Positions 56,604 to 64,000 of a stretch of 64,000 nucleotides of DNA are shown here, piece after piece. Source of the stretch: Pseudomonas akapageensis (GTDB lineage: Bacteria; Pseudomonadota; Gammaproteobacteria; Pseudomonadales; Pseudomonadaceae); NCBI RefSeq assembly GCF_011355085.1, contig NZ_VXCP01000020.1:1-64000 (forward strand), in the 5' to 3' direction. A program made the position numbers and the translations under genes. Below the pieces are notes generated by a model. The model ran no database searches. It worked only from the letters and a program-made list of their open reading frames with translations, and was not told the DNA's origin. Position 1 is the stretch's first letter, and every line of letters starts with the position of its first letter.

Positions 56604-57086
56604 ATGCCAAAAATAAAACTGGATGCTTATGACCGTCGCATTCTGGCTGCCTTGCAGCGCGATGGGCGATTGACCAACGTGCAGCTGGCCGACGAAATCG
56701 GTCTGTCGGCGTCGCCCTGTTTGCGACGTGTGCGCAACCTGGAAGAGGCGGGGGTGATTCGTGGCTACCAGGCGCGGCTCGACCCGGATGAGGTGGGTCT
56801 TGGCCTGACGGTATTCGTCGGGGTCAAGGTCGAGCGGCACCATGAAGAGGAAGCCGAAGCCTTCCGGCAAGCGGTGCTGGCCTTGCCGGAGGTGATTTCA
56901 GCCTTTCTGGTGTCAGGCGAATCTGATTTCTTGCTGCATGTGGTGGTACCGGACCTGCGCGGTTACGAGCGCTTTCTCACCGGCACCCTGTTGAAGTTGC
57001 CGGGTGTCAGCGACATTCGCAGTAATTTCGCCATCCAGACGGTCAAGGCGACGGCACCGTTGCCGCTCAATCACTTGCCCGATTGA
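56604..57086 (+). CDS. Lrp/AsnC-family transcriptional regulator
   Basis: 160 residues from the ATG at 56604 (MPKIKLDAYDRRILAALQRD). N-terminal HTH (VQLADEIGLSASPCLRRVRN) and C-terminal RAM ligand-binding domain (SAFLVSGESDFLLHVVVPDL). Probably regulates the divergent LysE-type exporter in response to an amino acid (inference). Confidence 0.93.
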   Translation: MPKIKLDAYDRRILAALQRDGRLTNVQLADEIGLSASPCLRRVRNLEEAGVIRGYQARLDPDEVGLGLTVFVGVKVERHHEEEAEAFRQAVLALPEVISAFLVSGESDFLLHVVVPDLRGYERFLTGTLLKLPGVSDIRSNFAIQTVKATAPLPLNHLPD

Positions 57087-57222
57087 ACCTTCATCGGCCC
57101 ACTCCGAAAAAGAAATGACCGAAATACACGATGGATCTGTAACGCCAGCCTTCGTGCTCAATCTAGTGCTGCGTCCGGGCTGGAAACCCTGTCCGACGTA
57201 CTGATTATTCGAGGATAAGAAT

Positions 57223-57480
57223 ATGAGCATGAAATCTGTTGTTGCAGGCTCCGCCCTGGCCCTGGCTGCCGCAGGCCTTTTCGCGGGAGTGGTCACGCCG
57301 GCGTTTGCCGCCGATGGTGCAGCCAATGTGCATTGCTATGGCATCAACTCATGCAAGGGCATGAATGATTGCAAGACCGCTGAAAATGCCTGCAAGGGAC
57401 AGGGTTCCTGCAAAGGGCACGGTTTCAAGTCCATGACGGCAGAAGCATGCATGAAAGCGGGTGGCAAGGTCGGCGAATAG
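57223..57480 (+). CDS. bufA: Bufferin-type RiPP precursor BufA (Cys-rich exported peptide)
   Basis: 85 residues. Residues 1-29 are a signal peptide (MSMKSVVAGSALALAAAGLF, cut after AFA). The mature part has six cysteines (38, 44, 50, 57, 63, 76), five spaced about six residues apart in CYGINSCKGMNDCK and ENACKGQGSCKGHGF. Such precursors beside DUF692 and DUF2063 genes are the bufferins, whose Cys are modified (thiooxazole formation reported) and which sequester copper in the periplasm. An aggataa ribosome site is upstream. It is followed after 69 bp by the DUF692 gene. No regulatory ECF sigma gene is nearby. Confidence 0.85.
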   Translation: MSMKSVVAGSALALAAAGLFAGVVTPAFAADGAANVHCYGINSCKGMNDCKTAENACKGQGSCKGHGFKSMTAEACMKAGGKVGE

Positions 57481-57549
57481 TACGACTGATGCATGACTTC
57501 CGGGGTGGCTGTCCTCAGTCGCTCCGGTCCCTTGAATCAGGAGTTCGAA

Positions 57550-58392
57550 ATGCATTTGATACCTTCCTGTCCGGGTTATGGGTTGGGCTTGCGCAGCACC
57601 TACTACGAACAAATCCTCGAGCAGTCGCCAGCAGTAGACTGGTTCGAAATCCTTTCCGAAAACTATATGGTCCAAGGCGGAAAGGCCCTTTACTACCTGG
57701 ATGCGTTCGCAGAGCGATATCCATTGGTCATGCATGGTGTATCGCTGTCAATTGGGGGGCCGCACGCGCTGGATCGTGATTATCTGGCCCAGTTGGCGCG
57801 TCTCGCCGAGCGCGTCAGACCGGCATGGATTTCCGACCATTTGTGCTGGAGCAGAGGGAGCGCGCATCAGCTTCATGACCTTTTACCGCTGCCCTTTACC
57901 GAAGAAAGCCTTGCTTATGTCGCTGAACGGGTCGAGCAGGTTCAGGATGTTTTGCAACGGCCTCTGGTACTGGAGAATGTCTCCAGTTACGTGCGTAGTG
58001 CCAACGATGCGTTCACCGAATGGGAGTTCCTCGCGCAACTGAGTCTGCATACCGGTTGCGAGCTGCTACTGGATATCAACAACGTTTATGTGAGCGCACG
58101 CAACCACGGCTTCGATCCCTGGACGTTTATCGTCGGCCTGCCGGCGAACAACATCCGCCAGTTGCATCTGGCCGGGCACACTGACTATGGCGACTATGTC
58201 ATCGATACCCATGATCATCCCGTAGGAGATCCGGTCTGGGCGCTCTATCAGCGCACGCTGGAACATCTGGGTCCGGTGGCCACTCTGCTTGAGCGAGATG
58301 ATCATTTTCCACCGCTCGATGAGCTGCTGCAGGAATTGGGCAAGGCTCGCCTGCTGGCCGATCAGGCGCTTGCATCGCGGGAAATGTCATGA
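57550..58392 (+). CDS. bufB: DUF692 multinuclear non-heme iron oxidase (MNIO), BufB
   Basis: 280-residue TIM-barrel enzyme of the MbnB/BufB type that modifies Cys residues of the precursor using two or three iron ions. Conserved residues visible: GYGLGLR, Glu37 (ILSENYM), His62 (MHGVSLSIGG), Asp96-His97 (ISDHLCW), Glu142-Asn143 (LENVSSY), Asp175 and Asn177 (LLLDINNVYV), and His206/His210 (QLHLAGH). A run of His/Asp follows in DTHDHPVGDPVW. The ATG at 57550 (MHLIPSCPGYGLGLR) is preferred over the open frame from 57493. It overlaps the next gene by four bases (ATGA). Confidence 0.9.
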   Translation: MHLIPSCPGYGLGLRSTYYEQILEQSPAVDWFEILSENYMVQGGKALYYLDAFAERYPLVMHGVSLSIGGPHALDRDYLAQLARLAERVRPAWISDHLCWSRGSAHQLHDLLPLPFTEESLAYVAERVEQVQDVLQRPLVLENVSSYVRSANDAFTEWEFLAQLSLHTGCELLLDINNVYVSARNHGFDPWTFIVGLPANNIRQLHLAGHTDYGDYVIDTHDHPVGDPVWALYQRTLEHLGPVATLLERDDHFPPLDELLQELGKARLLADQALASREMS

Positions 58393-59159
58393 AGCTCAAT
58401 GATTGGCAGGCGGCGTTCGAGGCTTACCTGTTGGGTGACGACCCGGGTGTCGCAGAGCGATTTGCAGATACGTTCGTGGGTGGTCCCAGCCTCTCGGTGG
58501 GTACCGGGATGAAGATCTATCACAACGCTTACAGGGCACGGCTACAGGAAGTGCTGTCTGCTGATTTCCCGGTTACACGGCAGTGGCTGGGGGATGAAAA
58601 GTTTGCCGAACTCACCGGGCAGTATCTTCGAAGATGTCCATCTCGGCATTACAGCTTGCGCTGGCTGGGAGAACATCTGGCATCTCACGTTGGGCATGAC
58701 ACGCCACTGGCCGAACTTGTCCGCCTGGAATGGGCATTCACACTGGCCTTCGATGCGCAGCCCAAGGAGCCGCTTGCATTGCAGGACATGGCCTGTCTCC
58801 AGACCCATGAGTGGCCCTCGTTACAGGTCAGCTTACTCCCCAGCGTGCAGTGGCTCGATTGTCGCTACAACAGCCTGGAGTTATGGCGAGCGGCGAAAGA
58901 CCAAAACTCCTTGCCCGAGAGCAAAGCGCTGGAAAGAGAAGTCGTGTGGCTCGTCTGGAGAGTGGGACTGAACTGTTATTACCGCTCGCTGGATGCGGGC
59001 GAAGCAGCTGCATTGCGTGGAATGACTCATGACAAGTGGACCTTTGCCGAACTCTGCCTACAGTTAACCAATAGCTTTGCTGATAACGCGCCTCTGCAGG
59101 CGGCCACCTGGTTAAAACAGTGGGTAACGGACAGCCTGTTAGAGCGTAAGTTCGACTGA
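58389..59159 (+). CDS. bufC: DUF2063 partner protein, BufC
   Basis: 256 residues. The N-terminal DUF2063 domain (about 5-95) has the typical GMKIYHNAYRARLQEVLSADF segment and FAELTGQYLRRCPSRHYSLR. The rest is a less conserved domain. DUF2063 proteins act as recognition partners that present the precursor peptide to the DUF692 oxidase. Coupled to bufB by overlap; last gene of the three-gene operon. Confidence 0.88.
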   Translation: MKLNDWQAAFEAYLLGDDPGVAERFADTFVGGPSLSVGTGMKIYHNAYRARLQEVLSADFPVTRQWLGDEKFAELTGQYLRRCPSRHYSLRWLGEHLASHVGHDTPLAELVRLEWAFTLAFDAQPKEPLALQDMACLQTHEWPSLQVSLLPSVQWLDCRYNSLELWRAAKDQNSLPESKALEREVVWLVWRVGLNCYYRSLDAGEAAALRGMTHDKWTFAELCLQLTNSFADNAPLQAATWLKQWVTDSLLERKFD

Positions 59160-59244
59160 ATTAGGCTATGGATTTAATAGGCTGAAAGTTCTGACATATG
59201 GACTACCCTTTTTTTAGAGACGTCTGAAAGAAGGGGGACTACCC

Positions 59245-60429
59245 ATGCTCGCGCAACTTCCACCCGCCCTGCAGAAACTTCATCTACCACTCAGACTGAG
59301 ACTCTGGGACGGCCACGAGCTTAATCTCGGGCCGACCCCGAATGTCACCATTGTGGTGAAAGACCCCCAATTGGTCGCACAGTTTACCCACCCCAGTCTT
59401 CATCTTCTGGGAAGCGCCTTCGTTGAAGGACGGTTGGAGCTGGAGGGGTCGATCAGCGAAGTGATTCGACTCTGCGACGAGCTGAGCACGGCGTTGGTGG
59501 ATGAAGAAGACGAATACCTGCCCACGCGCACGGTTCACGACAAGAAGGCTGACGCCCAGGCGATTTCCTATCATTACGATCTTTCGAATGAGTTCTACCA
59601 GCTTTGGCTGGACAAGGACATGGCCTACTCCTGCGCCTATTTCAAAACCGGGAAGGAGTCGCTCGACAAAGCACAGCAATCGAAGTTCGAGCACCTGTGT
59701 CGCAAGTTGCGGTTGCAGGCCGGTGATTACCTGCTGGACGTTGGTTGTGGCTGGGGAGGGCTGGCGCGGTATGCCGCGCGGGAGTTCGGTGTCAGGGTTT
59801 TCGGCATTACCCTGAGCAAGGAGCAATTGAAGCTGGGCCGTGAACGGGTCAAGGCCGAAGGCCTGGAGAACCAGGTCGAGCTGCAGTTACTCGACTACCG
59901 TGAGCTGCCCCAGGATGGCCGCTTCGACAAGGTAGTCAGCGTCGGTATGTTCGAGCACGTAGGTCATGCCAATCTACTTCTTTACTGCCAGCGCTTGTTT
60001 GCGGCAGTACGCGAAGGCGGCTTGGTGATGAATCATGGGATCACTGCCAAACACATTGACGGACGTCCGGTCGGTAGGGGGGCTGGCGAGTTCATCGAGC
60101 GGTATGTCTTCCCTAATGGGGAGTTGCCGCATTTGTCGATGATGGCTGCGCGCATCAGTGAGGCAGGGCTGGAAGTCGTCGATGTGGAAAGCCTGCGATT
60201 GCACTACGCCAAAACCTTGAGGCACTGGAGCGATCGTCTGGAAGGGAACCTGGACAAGGCTGCGAAACTGGTGCCGGAACAAGCCTTGCGCATCTGGCGG
60301 CTCTATCTGGCCGGATGTTCATACGCCTTCAGCCGGGGCTGGATCAATTTGCATCAGATCCTTGCCGTCAAACCCTTTGCTGACGGTAGCCACGGCTTGC
60401 CCTGGACCCGCGAAGACATTTACCGATAA
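59245..60429 (+). CDS. cfa: Cyclopropane-fatty-acyl-phospholipid synthase family protein
   Basis: SAM-dependent methyltransferase that converts unsaturated phospholipid acyl chains to cyclopropane rings. The 394 residues include an N-terminal lipid-binding part (1 to about 95), YHYDLSNEFYQLWLDKDMAYSCAYF, SAM loop LLDVGCGWGGLARYAA, GITLSKEQ and MFEHVGHANL (conserved Glu). The bicarbonate-site Cys-type residues seem placed as in Cfa. It is somewhat longer than E. coli Cfa; a mycolate-type or specialised paralogue cannot be excluded. Convergent with cls. Confidence 0.88.
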   Translation: MLAQLPPALQKLHLPLRLRLWDGHELNLGPTPNVTIVVKDPQLVAQFTHPSLHLLGSAFVEGRLELEGSISEVIRLCDELSTALVDEEDEYLPTRTVHDKKADAQAISYHYDLSNEFYQLWLDKDMAYSCAYFKTGKESLDKAQQSKFEHLCRKLRLQAGDYLLDVGCGWGGLARYAAREFGVRVFGITLSKEQLKLGRERVKAEGLENQVELQLLDYRELPQDGRFDKVVSVGMFEHVGHANLLLYCQRLFAAVREGGLVMNHGITAKHIDGRPVGRGAGEFIERYVFPNGELPHLSMMAARISEAGLEVVDVESLRLHYAKTLRHWSDRLEGNLDKAAKLVPEQALRIWRLYLAGCSYAFSRGWINLHQILAVKPFADGSHGLPWTREDIYR

Positions 60430-60449
60430 GTCGGTTGGCAGACGCGCAT

Positions 60450-61889
60450 CTACAGGATTGGCGAAATCAGCCTGGCGATGCGCATGCCCAGTTGTTGCAG
60501 CCGATGAGTGTTCTGACGGTGTTCCCTGGTCAGCTCGTGCGCTTGTGAAAAGTCTTCGATCAACATCGCTTCGACTTCGCTGGCAAACGCCTCGTCGACC
60601 GTCAATAACATGATCTCAAAGTTAAGCCGGAACGAACGATTGTCGAGGTTGGCGCTACCGATGGCGCTGATCTCATGATCGATCAACACGACTTTCTGGT
60701 GCAGGAAGCCCGGGGTGTAGCGAAACATGCGAACACCGGCCCGCACTGCCTCGAAGGCAAATAGACTGGAGGCGGCATAGACGATCCTGTGGTCGGGCCG
60801 TGAGGGCAGCAGAATGCGCACGTCCACACCCCGCATGACAGCAAGACGCAGTGCGGCAGACACTGCTTCGTCAGGAATGAAATATGGGCTGGTTATCCAC
60901 ACCCGTTCGTTTGCGGCATTAATGGCTTCCACGAAGAATAGCGAGCAGGTCTCCTGAGGGTCGGCAGGGCCTGTGGCGAGTAGCTGGCAAAGTACACCCT
61001 TGTCCGGATAGGTATCAGGCAGCATCAAGGGCGGCAGCTTCCTGGATGCCCAGAACCAGTCCTCGGCAAACGACTCCTGCAGGCAGGCGGTAACCGGACC
61101 ACTGATTTGCACATGGGTATCGCGCCATGGGGACAGGCGGGCGTTGCCCCCCAGGTACTCATCGCCGACGTTGTGACCGCCGATGAATCCCTTCACACCA
61201 TCCACCACTACGATCTTGCGGTGGTTGCGGAAATTGACCTGAAAGCGATTGATCCAGCCACGGCGCGTCTTGAAGGCACGGATATGGACACCAGCATCGC
61301 GCAGGGTTTCGCTGTAATGCTTGGGAAGGGCGTGGCTGCCAACGCGGTCATACAGCACGTAGATTTCGACGCCTTCTGCAGCCTTCTTCAGAAGCAGTGA
61401 CTGCAGCTGCCGGCCAATCTCGTCGTCATGAATAATGAAGAACTGGACGAGGACCGTTTTGCGTGCCTGGCTGATGGCCTCGAAAATTGCATTGAATGTC
61501 GCTTGGCCATTGATCAGCAATCGAACGTCATTGTTGGCAAGGCAAGGCATTCGCCCCAATTTGGGCATGGCCCGCAATGCTGCGTAGGACTGGGAATTTC
61601 GTGCTGCGAGTGCCTCTTCGACCCAGGGGCGCCAATTCAAATCGGCGATCGCTACATGCATTTCCTGGTTGGCCTCACGGCGGGCCTTGATATAGGCATC
61701 GAAGCTGCGCCTGCCGAAAACAAGATAGGGGATAAGCGTCAGGAAGGGGATAAACAGCAATGACAGCGCCCAAGCGATCGCGCCTTGTGCGGTACGCACA
61801 GTGAGCACTGCATGGATGGCGGCTATCACACCGAGTAGTTGAACAAATCCGATCAGATAGCCAAAAAAATACGGGCTGTGGTAATCCAT
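60450..61889 (-). CDS. cls: Cardiolipin synthase (phospholipase D family)
   Basis: Condenses phosphatidylglycerol into cardiolipin at the inner membrane. The 479 residues have two N-terminal TM helices (about 8-55) and two HKD motifs, [19 protein letters not shown] (about 210) and [20 protein letters not shown] (about 390). The ATG at 61889 ([15 protein letters not shown]) is the usual ClsA-like start; the longer frame adds 12 residues. A DnaA box lies in the gene at 60893-60901. Confidence 0.94.
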   Translation of the reverse strand: MDYHSPYFFGYLIGFVQLLGVIAAIHAVLTVRTAQGAIAWALSLLFIPFLTLIPYLVFGRRSFDAYIKARREANQEMHVAIADLNWRPWVEEALAARNSQSYAALRAMPKLGRMPCLANNDVRLLINGQATFNAIFEAISQARKTVLVQFFIIHDDEIGRQLQSLLLKKAAEGVEIYVLYDRVGSHALPKHYSETLRDAGVHIRAFKTRRGWINRFQVNFRNHRKIVVVDGVKGFIGGHNVGDEYLGGNARLSPWRDTHVQISGPVTACLQESFAEDWFWASRKLPPLMLPDTYPDKGVLCQLLATGPADPQETCSLFFVEAINAANERVWITSPYFIPDEAVSAALRLAVMRGVDVRILLPSRPDHRIVYAASSLFAFEAVRAGVRMFRYTPGFLHQKVVLIDHEISAIGSANLDNRSFRLNFEIMLLTVDEAFASEVEAMLIEDFSQAHELTREHRQNTHRLQQLGMRIARLISPIL

Positions 61890-62033
61890 ACTTATCCTGA
61901 TTCCTTGTGTTCCTGCCTTTAACAAATCATGTTCCTGTCCGGTTGTCTCGAATTAATTTTCGCGTGCAACACCGGAGCCGTTTTAACGTCTAACCCCATC
62001 ATCAATGTGGCGCTGGGTATCTGGAGTTATCGC

Positions 62034-62564
62034 ATGAATAATCGTCTTACATCGTTGGCGTTGCTTGTATGCCTGGTATCACCCTTGGCATCTGCGCAGA
62101 TGTTGCAGCCTGGGTTATGGGAGTTGACCACCAGCAATATGCAAGTCGATGGCAAACCACTTCCAGACCTGCAGGTGCTGAAGGGGCAACTGGATATCTT
62201 GATGTCACCCGAACAACGCGCAATGTTGGAGCAGGGTATGGCCAAGCAAGGCATCACGCTTGGGGGCAACGGCATTCAAACGTGCCTGACGCCTGAACAG
62301 GTCAAAACTGACGATATTCCTTTGCAGGATCCGCAGTCAGGCTGCAAGCAGCAGATCACTGAACGCAATGGCAACGTCTGGAAGTTCCGCTTCAGTTGCC
62401 CCAAAGCGCAGGGCTCCGGTGTAACTCAATTCCTGAGTGACAAGGAGTTCCTGACCAAGGTCAATGGTACGTTCAATGCCACCGGTACTCAGCAGCAAGG
62501 CAGCATGGAATCCCGCGCTGTCTGGAAAGGGCAGAACTGCGGTAGCGTGAAACCAAGAGTCTGA
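62034..62564 (+). CDS. DUF3617 family exported protein
   Basis: 176 residues from the ATG at 62034 (MNNRLTSLALLVCLVSPLAS), with a signal peptide cut near ASA. DUF3617 features: QPGLWELTTSNMQVDGKPLP, a paired-Cys pattern (QTCLTPEQ, SGCKQQI, FSCPK, GQNCG) suggesting disulphides, and a lipocalin-like run of strands. Function unknown; the family is periplasmic. Confidence 0.85.
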   Translation: MNNRLTSLALLVCLVSPLASAQMLQPGLWELTTSNMQVDGKPLPDLQVLKGQLDILMSPEQRAMLEQGMAKQGITLGGNGIQTCLTPEQVKTDDIPLQDPQSGCKQQITERNGNVWKFRFSCPKAQGSGVTQFLSDKEFLTKVNGTFNATGTQQQGSMESRAVWKGQNCGSVKPRV

Positions 62565-62644
62565 TCGGTAGAAACTGTAAGAACTCTTATTGGAGCCCGG
62601 CACCAATGGTGATGGGTTCCATCTCGTCCGGGCTGTCGACTGCG

Positions 62645-63532
62645 TTACCAGTTCCAGCTGCTGCAGGCGACAGCGTCATGAGCATGCAGGCTTTCTGCAT
62701 GAGTAACGCGTAGTTTAAAAGCCGACAACCACGGCAGCGTTTTCATTGCCAGGTTCAACCGCCGTGCGGCGTCCTCACAGAACATCAGGTTCTGGCCGTT
62801 GGCCAAGGCAAAGGCTTGTTCATCTTCGCGCTTGACTGCTGTTTGCACCGCCGTTCCGAGGGCTGCTTCAGCACGATCGATCAATGCCTCGATTGGCAAT
62901 GTGTCGCACTCTTCGTTCAAGCGTACATCCAGATTCGCAAAGCTACGTTGACTATGGGGGGTAGCAACTACACCCCCTGTGCTTCCGAGCCAGGTCAATA
63001 GGTCTTCATGCTTCAGCGGGCGGTCGGCGAAATCCTGAACGAACTGTTGCTGAATTAACTGTCGTGCCAGGGCGGCAGAGCATGGGCAAGTCGATGAGTA
63101 ACTCACCTCAACGTTTAGTTCCACGTGGAACACTTTTTGATGAAGCTTGACAGACAGCGTCACTGGGTACGCCTTCCATCCGGCTAATGCGCTAATCAGT
63201 GCCGGGCGCTGGATCATCAATTCGAAGTGAAGATTGAGGTAGGCGCAGGTGGAAATGTCCTCGTGACTGTCGAGAAAACCCTGCAAAACCTGGCGAATCA
63301 ATGCAGGTGTGAGTGGTTGGTGTTCAAAAGCTTCAAGGGCCAGATACAGGCGGGACATGTGTATGCCTCGTGTTTCTCCACAATCCAGGCTCACTCCGGC
63401 ATCGGCGCTTGCGCGAATGCGTTGTGCGTGGAACATCAAGGGCAGGGCAATGCCATACATGCCAACCCAGCCGAGTGACACGGGCTGGCATGTGGCCTGT
63501 GCGGCAATGTCGGGAAGGATTGACGCGTTCAT
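62645..63532 (-). CDS. folE2: GTP cyclohydrolase FolE2 (type IB, zinc-independent)
   Basis: Makes dihydroneopterin triphosphate for folate without an obligatory zinc, replacing FolE under zinc starvation. The 295 residues have the family core NVEVSYSSTCPCSAALARQL with the metal-binding Cys, a SRLYLALEAFEHQPLTP segment, and the C-terminal TLPWLSAFKLRVTHAESLHA. It diverges from a COG0523 GTPase gene at a Zur box. A parS-like palindrome lies inside it (63117-63132). Confidence 0.93.
   Translation of the reverse strand: MNASILPDIAAQATCQPVSLGWVGMYGIALPLMFHAQRIRASADAGVSLDCGETRGIHMSRLYLALEAFEHQPLTPALIRQVLQGFLDSHEDISTCAYLNLHFELMIQRPALISALAGWKAYPVTLSVKLHQKVFHVELNVEVSYSSTCPCSAALARQLIQQQFVQDFADRPLKHEDLLTWLGSTGGVVATPHSQRSFANLDVRLNEECDTLPIEALIDRAEAALGTAVQTAVKREDEQAFALANGQNLMFCEDAARRLNLAMKTLPWLSAFKLRVTHAESLHAHDAVACSSWNW
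63117..63132. promoter_or_regulatory. parS-like site in folE2 (one mismatch)
   Basis: agttccacgtggaaca differs from the parS consensus only at the first base. It is about 31.7 kb from oriC on the right arm, a normal distance for a secondary parS. Confidence 0.8.
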
Positions 63533-63573
63533 GTGATTTTCCCCTTCGGAACGTAATCGGCAGCTGGTTTATA

Positions 63574-63596
63574 TGCAATGTTATACTATAACATTG
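63574..63596. promoter_or_regulatory. Zur box between folE2 and the COG0523 gene
   Basis: A perfect 23-bp palindrome centred on base 63585, with the core gttatactataac inside caat/attg flanks. This is the canonical Zur operator. It lies 42 bp before each of the two divergent start codons, so both genes should be derepressed when zinc is low. Confidence 0.93.
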
Positions 63597-63637
63597 CTTC
63601 AAGCCGAACCATTGCGAACTCGAATGAGGAGTCAGTC

Positions 63638-64000
<363 letters not shown>

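Noticed and set aside
57087..57222. ECF-sigma promoter upstream of the bufferin operon
   Set aside because: Sequences such as gtaacg and ggaaac are present but not at spacing that fits an ECF promoter, so no site was listed.

Overview
The window is the replication-origin region of a Pseudomonas chromosome, probably of the putida/fluorescens type. The main evidence is the conserved gene order on both sides of the origin: dnaA-dnaN-recF-gyrB read leftward and rpmH-rnpA-yidD-yidC-mnmE-mnmG-rsmG-parA-parB-atpIBEFHAGDC-glmU-glmR-glmS read rightward. Pseudomonas-type parS sites and paired REP (REPIN) repeats support this. I saw no rRNA, tRNA, CRISPR array or insertion sequence.

Left arm (1-13.6 kb): tsaC, dprA and a tsaP-like gene (minus strand), then def-fmt-rsmB-trkA-TPR, a lipid A acyltransferase and tag (minus), and glyQ-glyS-gmhB-plsC. 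The tsaP-like gene appears to have lost its LysM domain.

Accessory block (about 13.7-24.8 kb) between plsC and gyrB, two genes that are normally close together in pseudomonads. It holds an unrecognised 358-residue protein, then what reads as a complete route from L-carnitine to pyruvate: a BCCT transporter, the CntA/CntB carnitine monooxygenase, a semialdehyde dehydrogenase and a D-malate dehydrogenase, with a divergent DmlR-type LysR regulator. An XRE-PAS-PAS regulator and a LuxI-type acyl-homoserine lactone synthase with no LuxR beside it follow. Two promoters of the carnitine block share a 28-bp element.

Origin (24.9-40.4 kb): gyrB, recF, dnaN and dnaA, oriC between dnaA and rpmH, a second origin-like region between mnmE and mnmG, and parAB. 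Two parS sites lie inside recF, and a third lies at 63.1 kb. Consensus DnaA boxes occur across the core parts of the window (27 exact nonamers counted by eye), far more than chance, but none in the accessory block.

Right arm (40.5-64 kb): the F1Fo ATP synthase operon, then the amino-sugar genes glmU, glmR and glmS. After these come a secreted alkylsulfatase with a divergent AraC regulator, a LysE exporter with a divergent Lrp regulator, and a bufferin-type RiPP operon (Cys-rich precursor, DUF692 oxidase, DUF2063 partner). Membrane-lipid genes (cfa, cls) and a DUF3617 protein follow. The window ends in a zinc-limitation module in which folE2 and a COG0523 GTPase diverge from a textbook Zur box; the GTPase runs off the edge.
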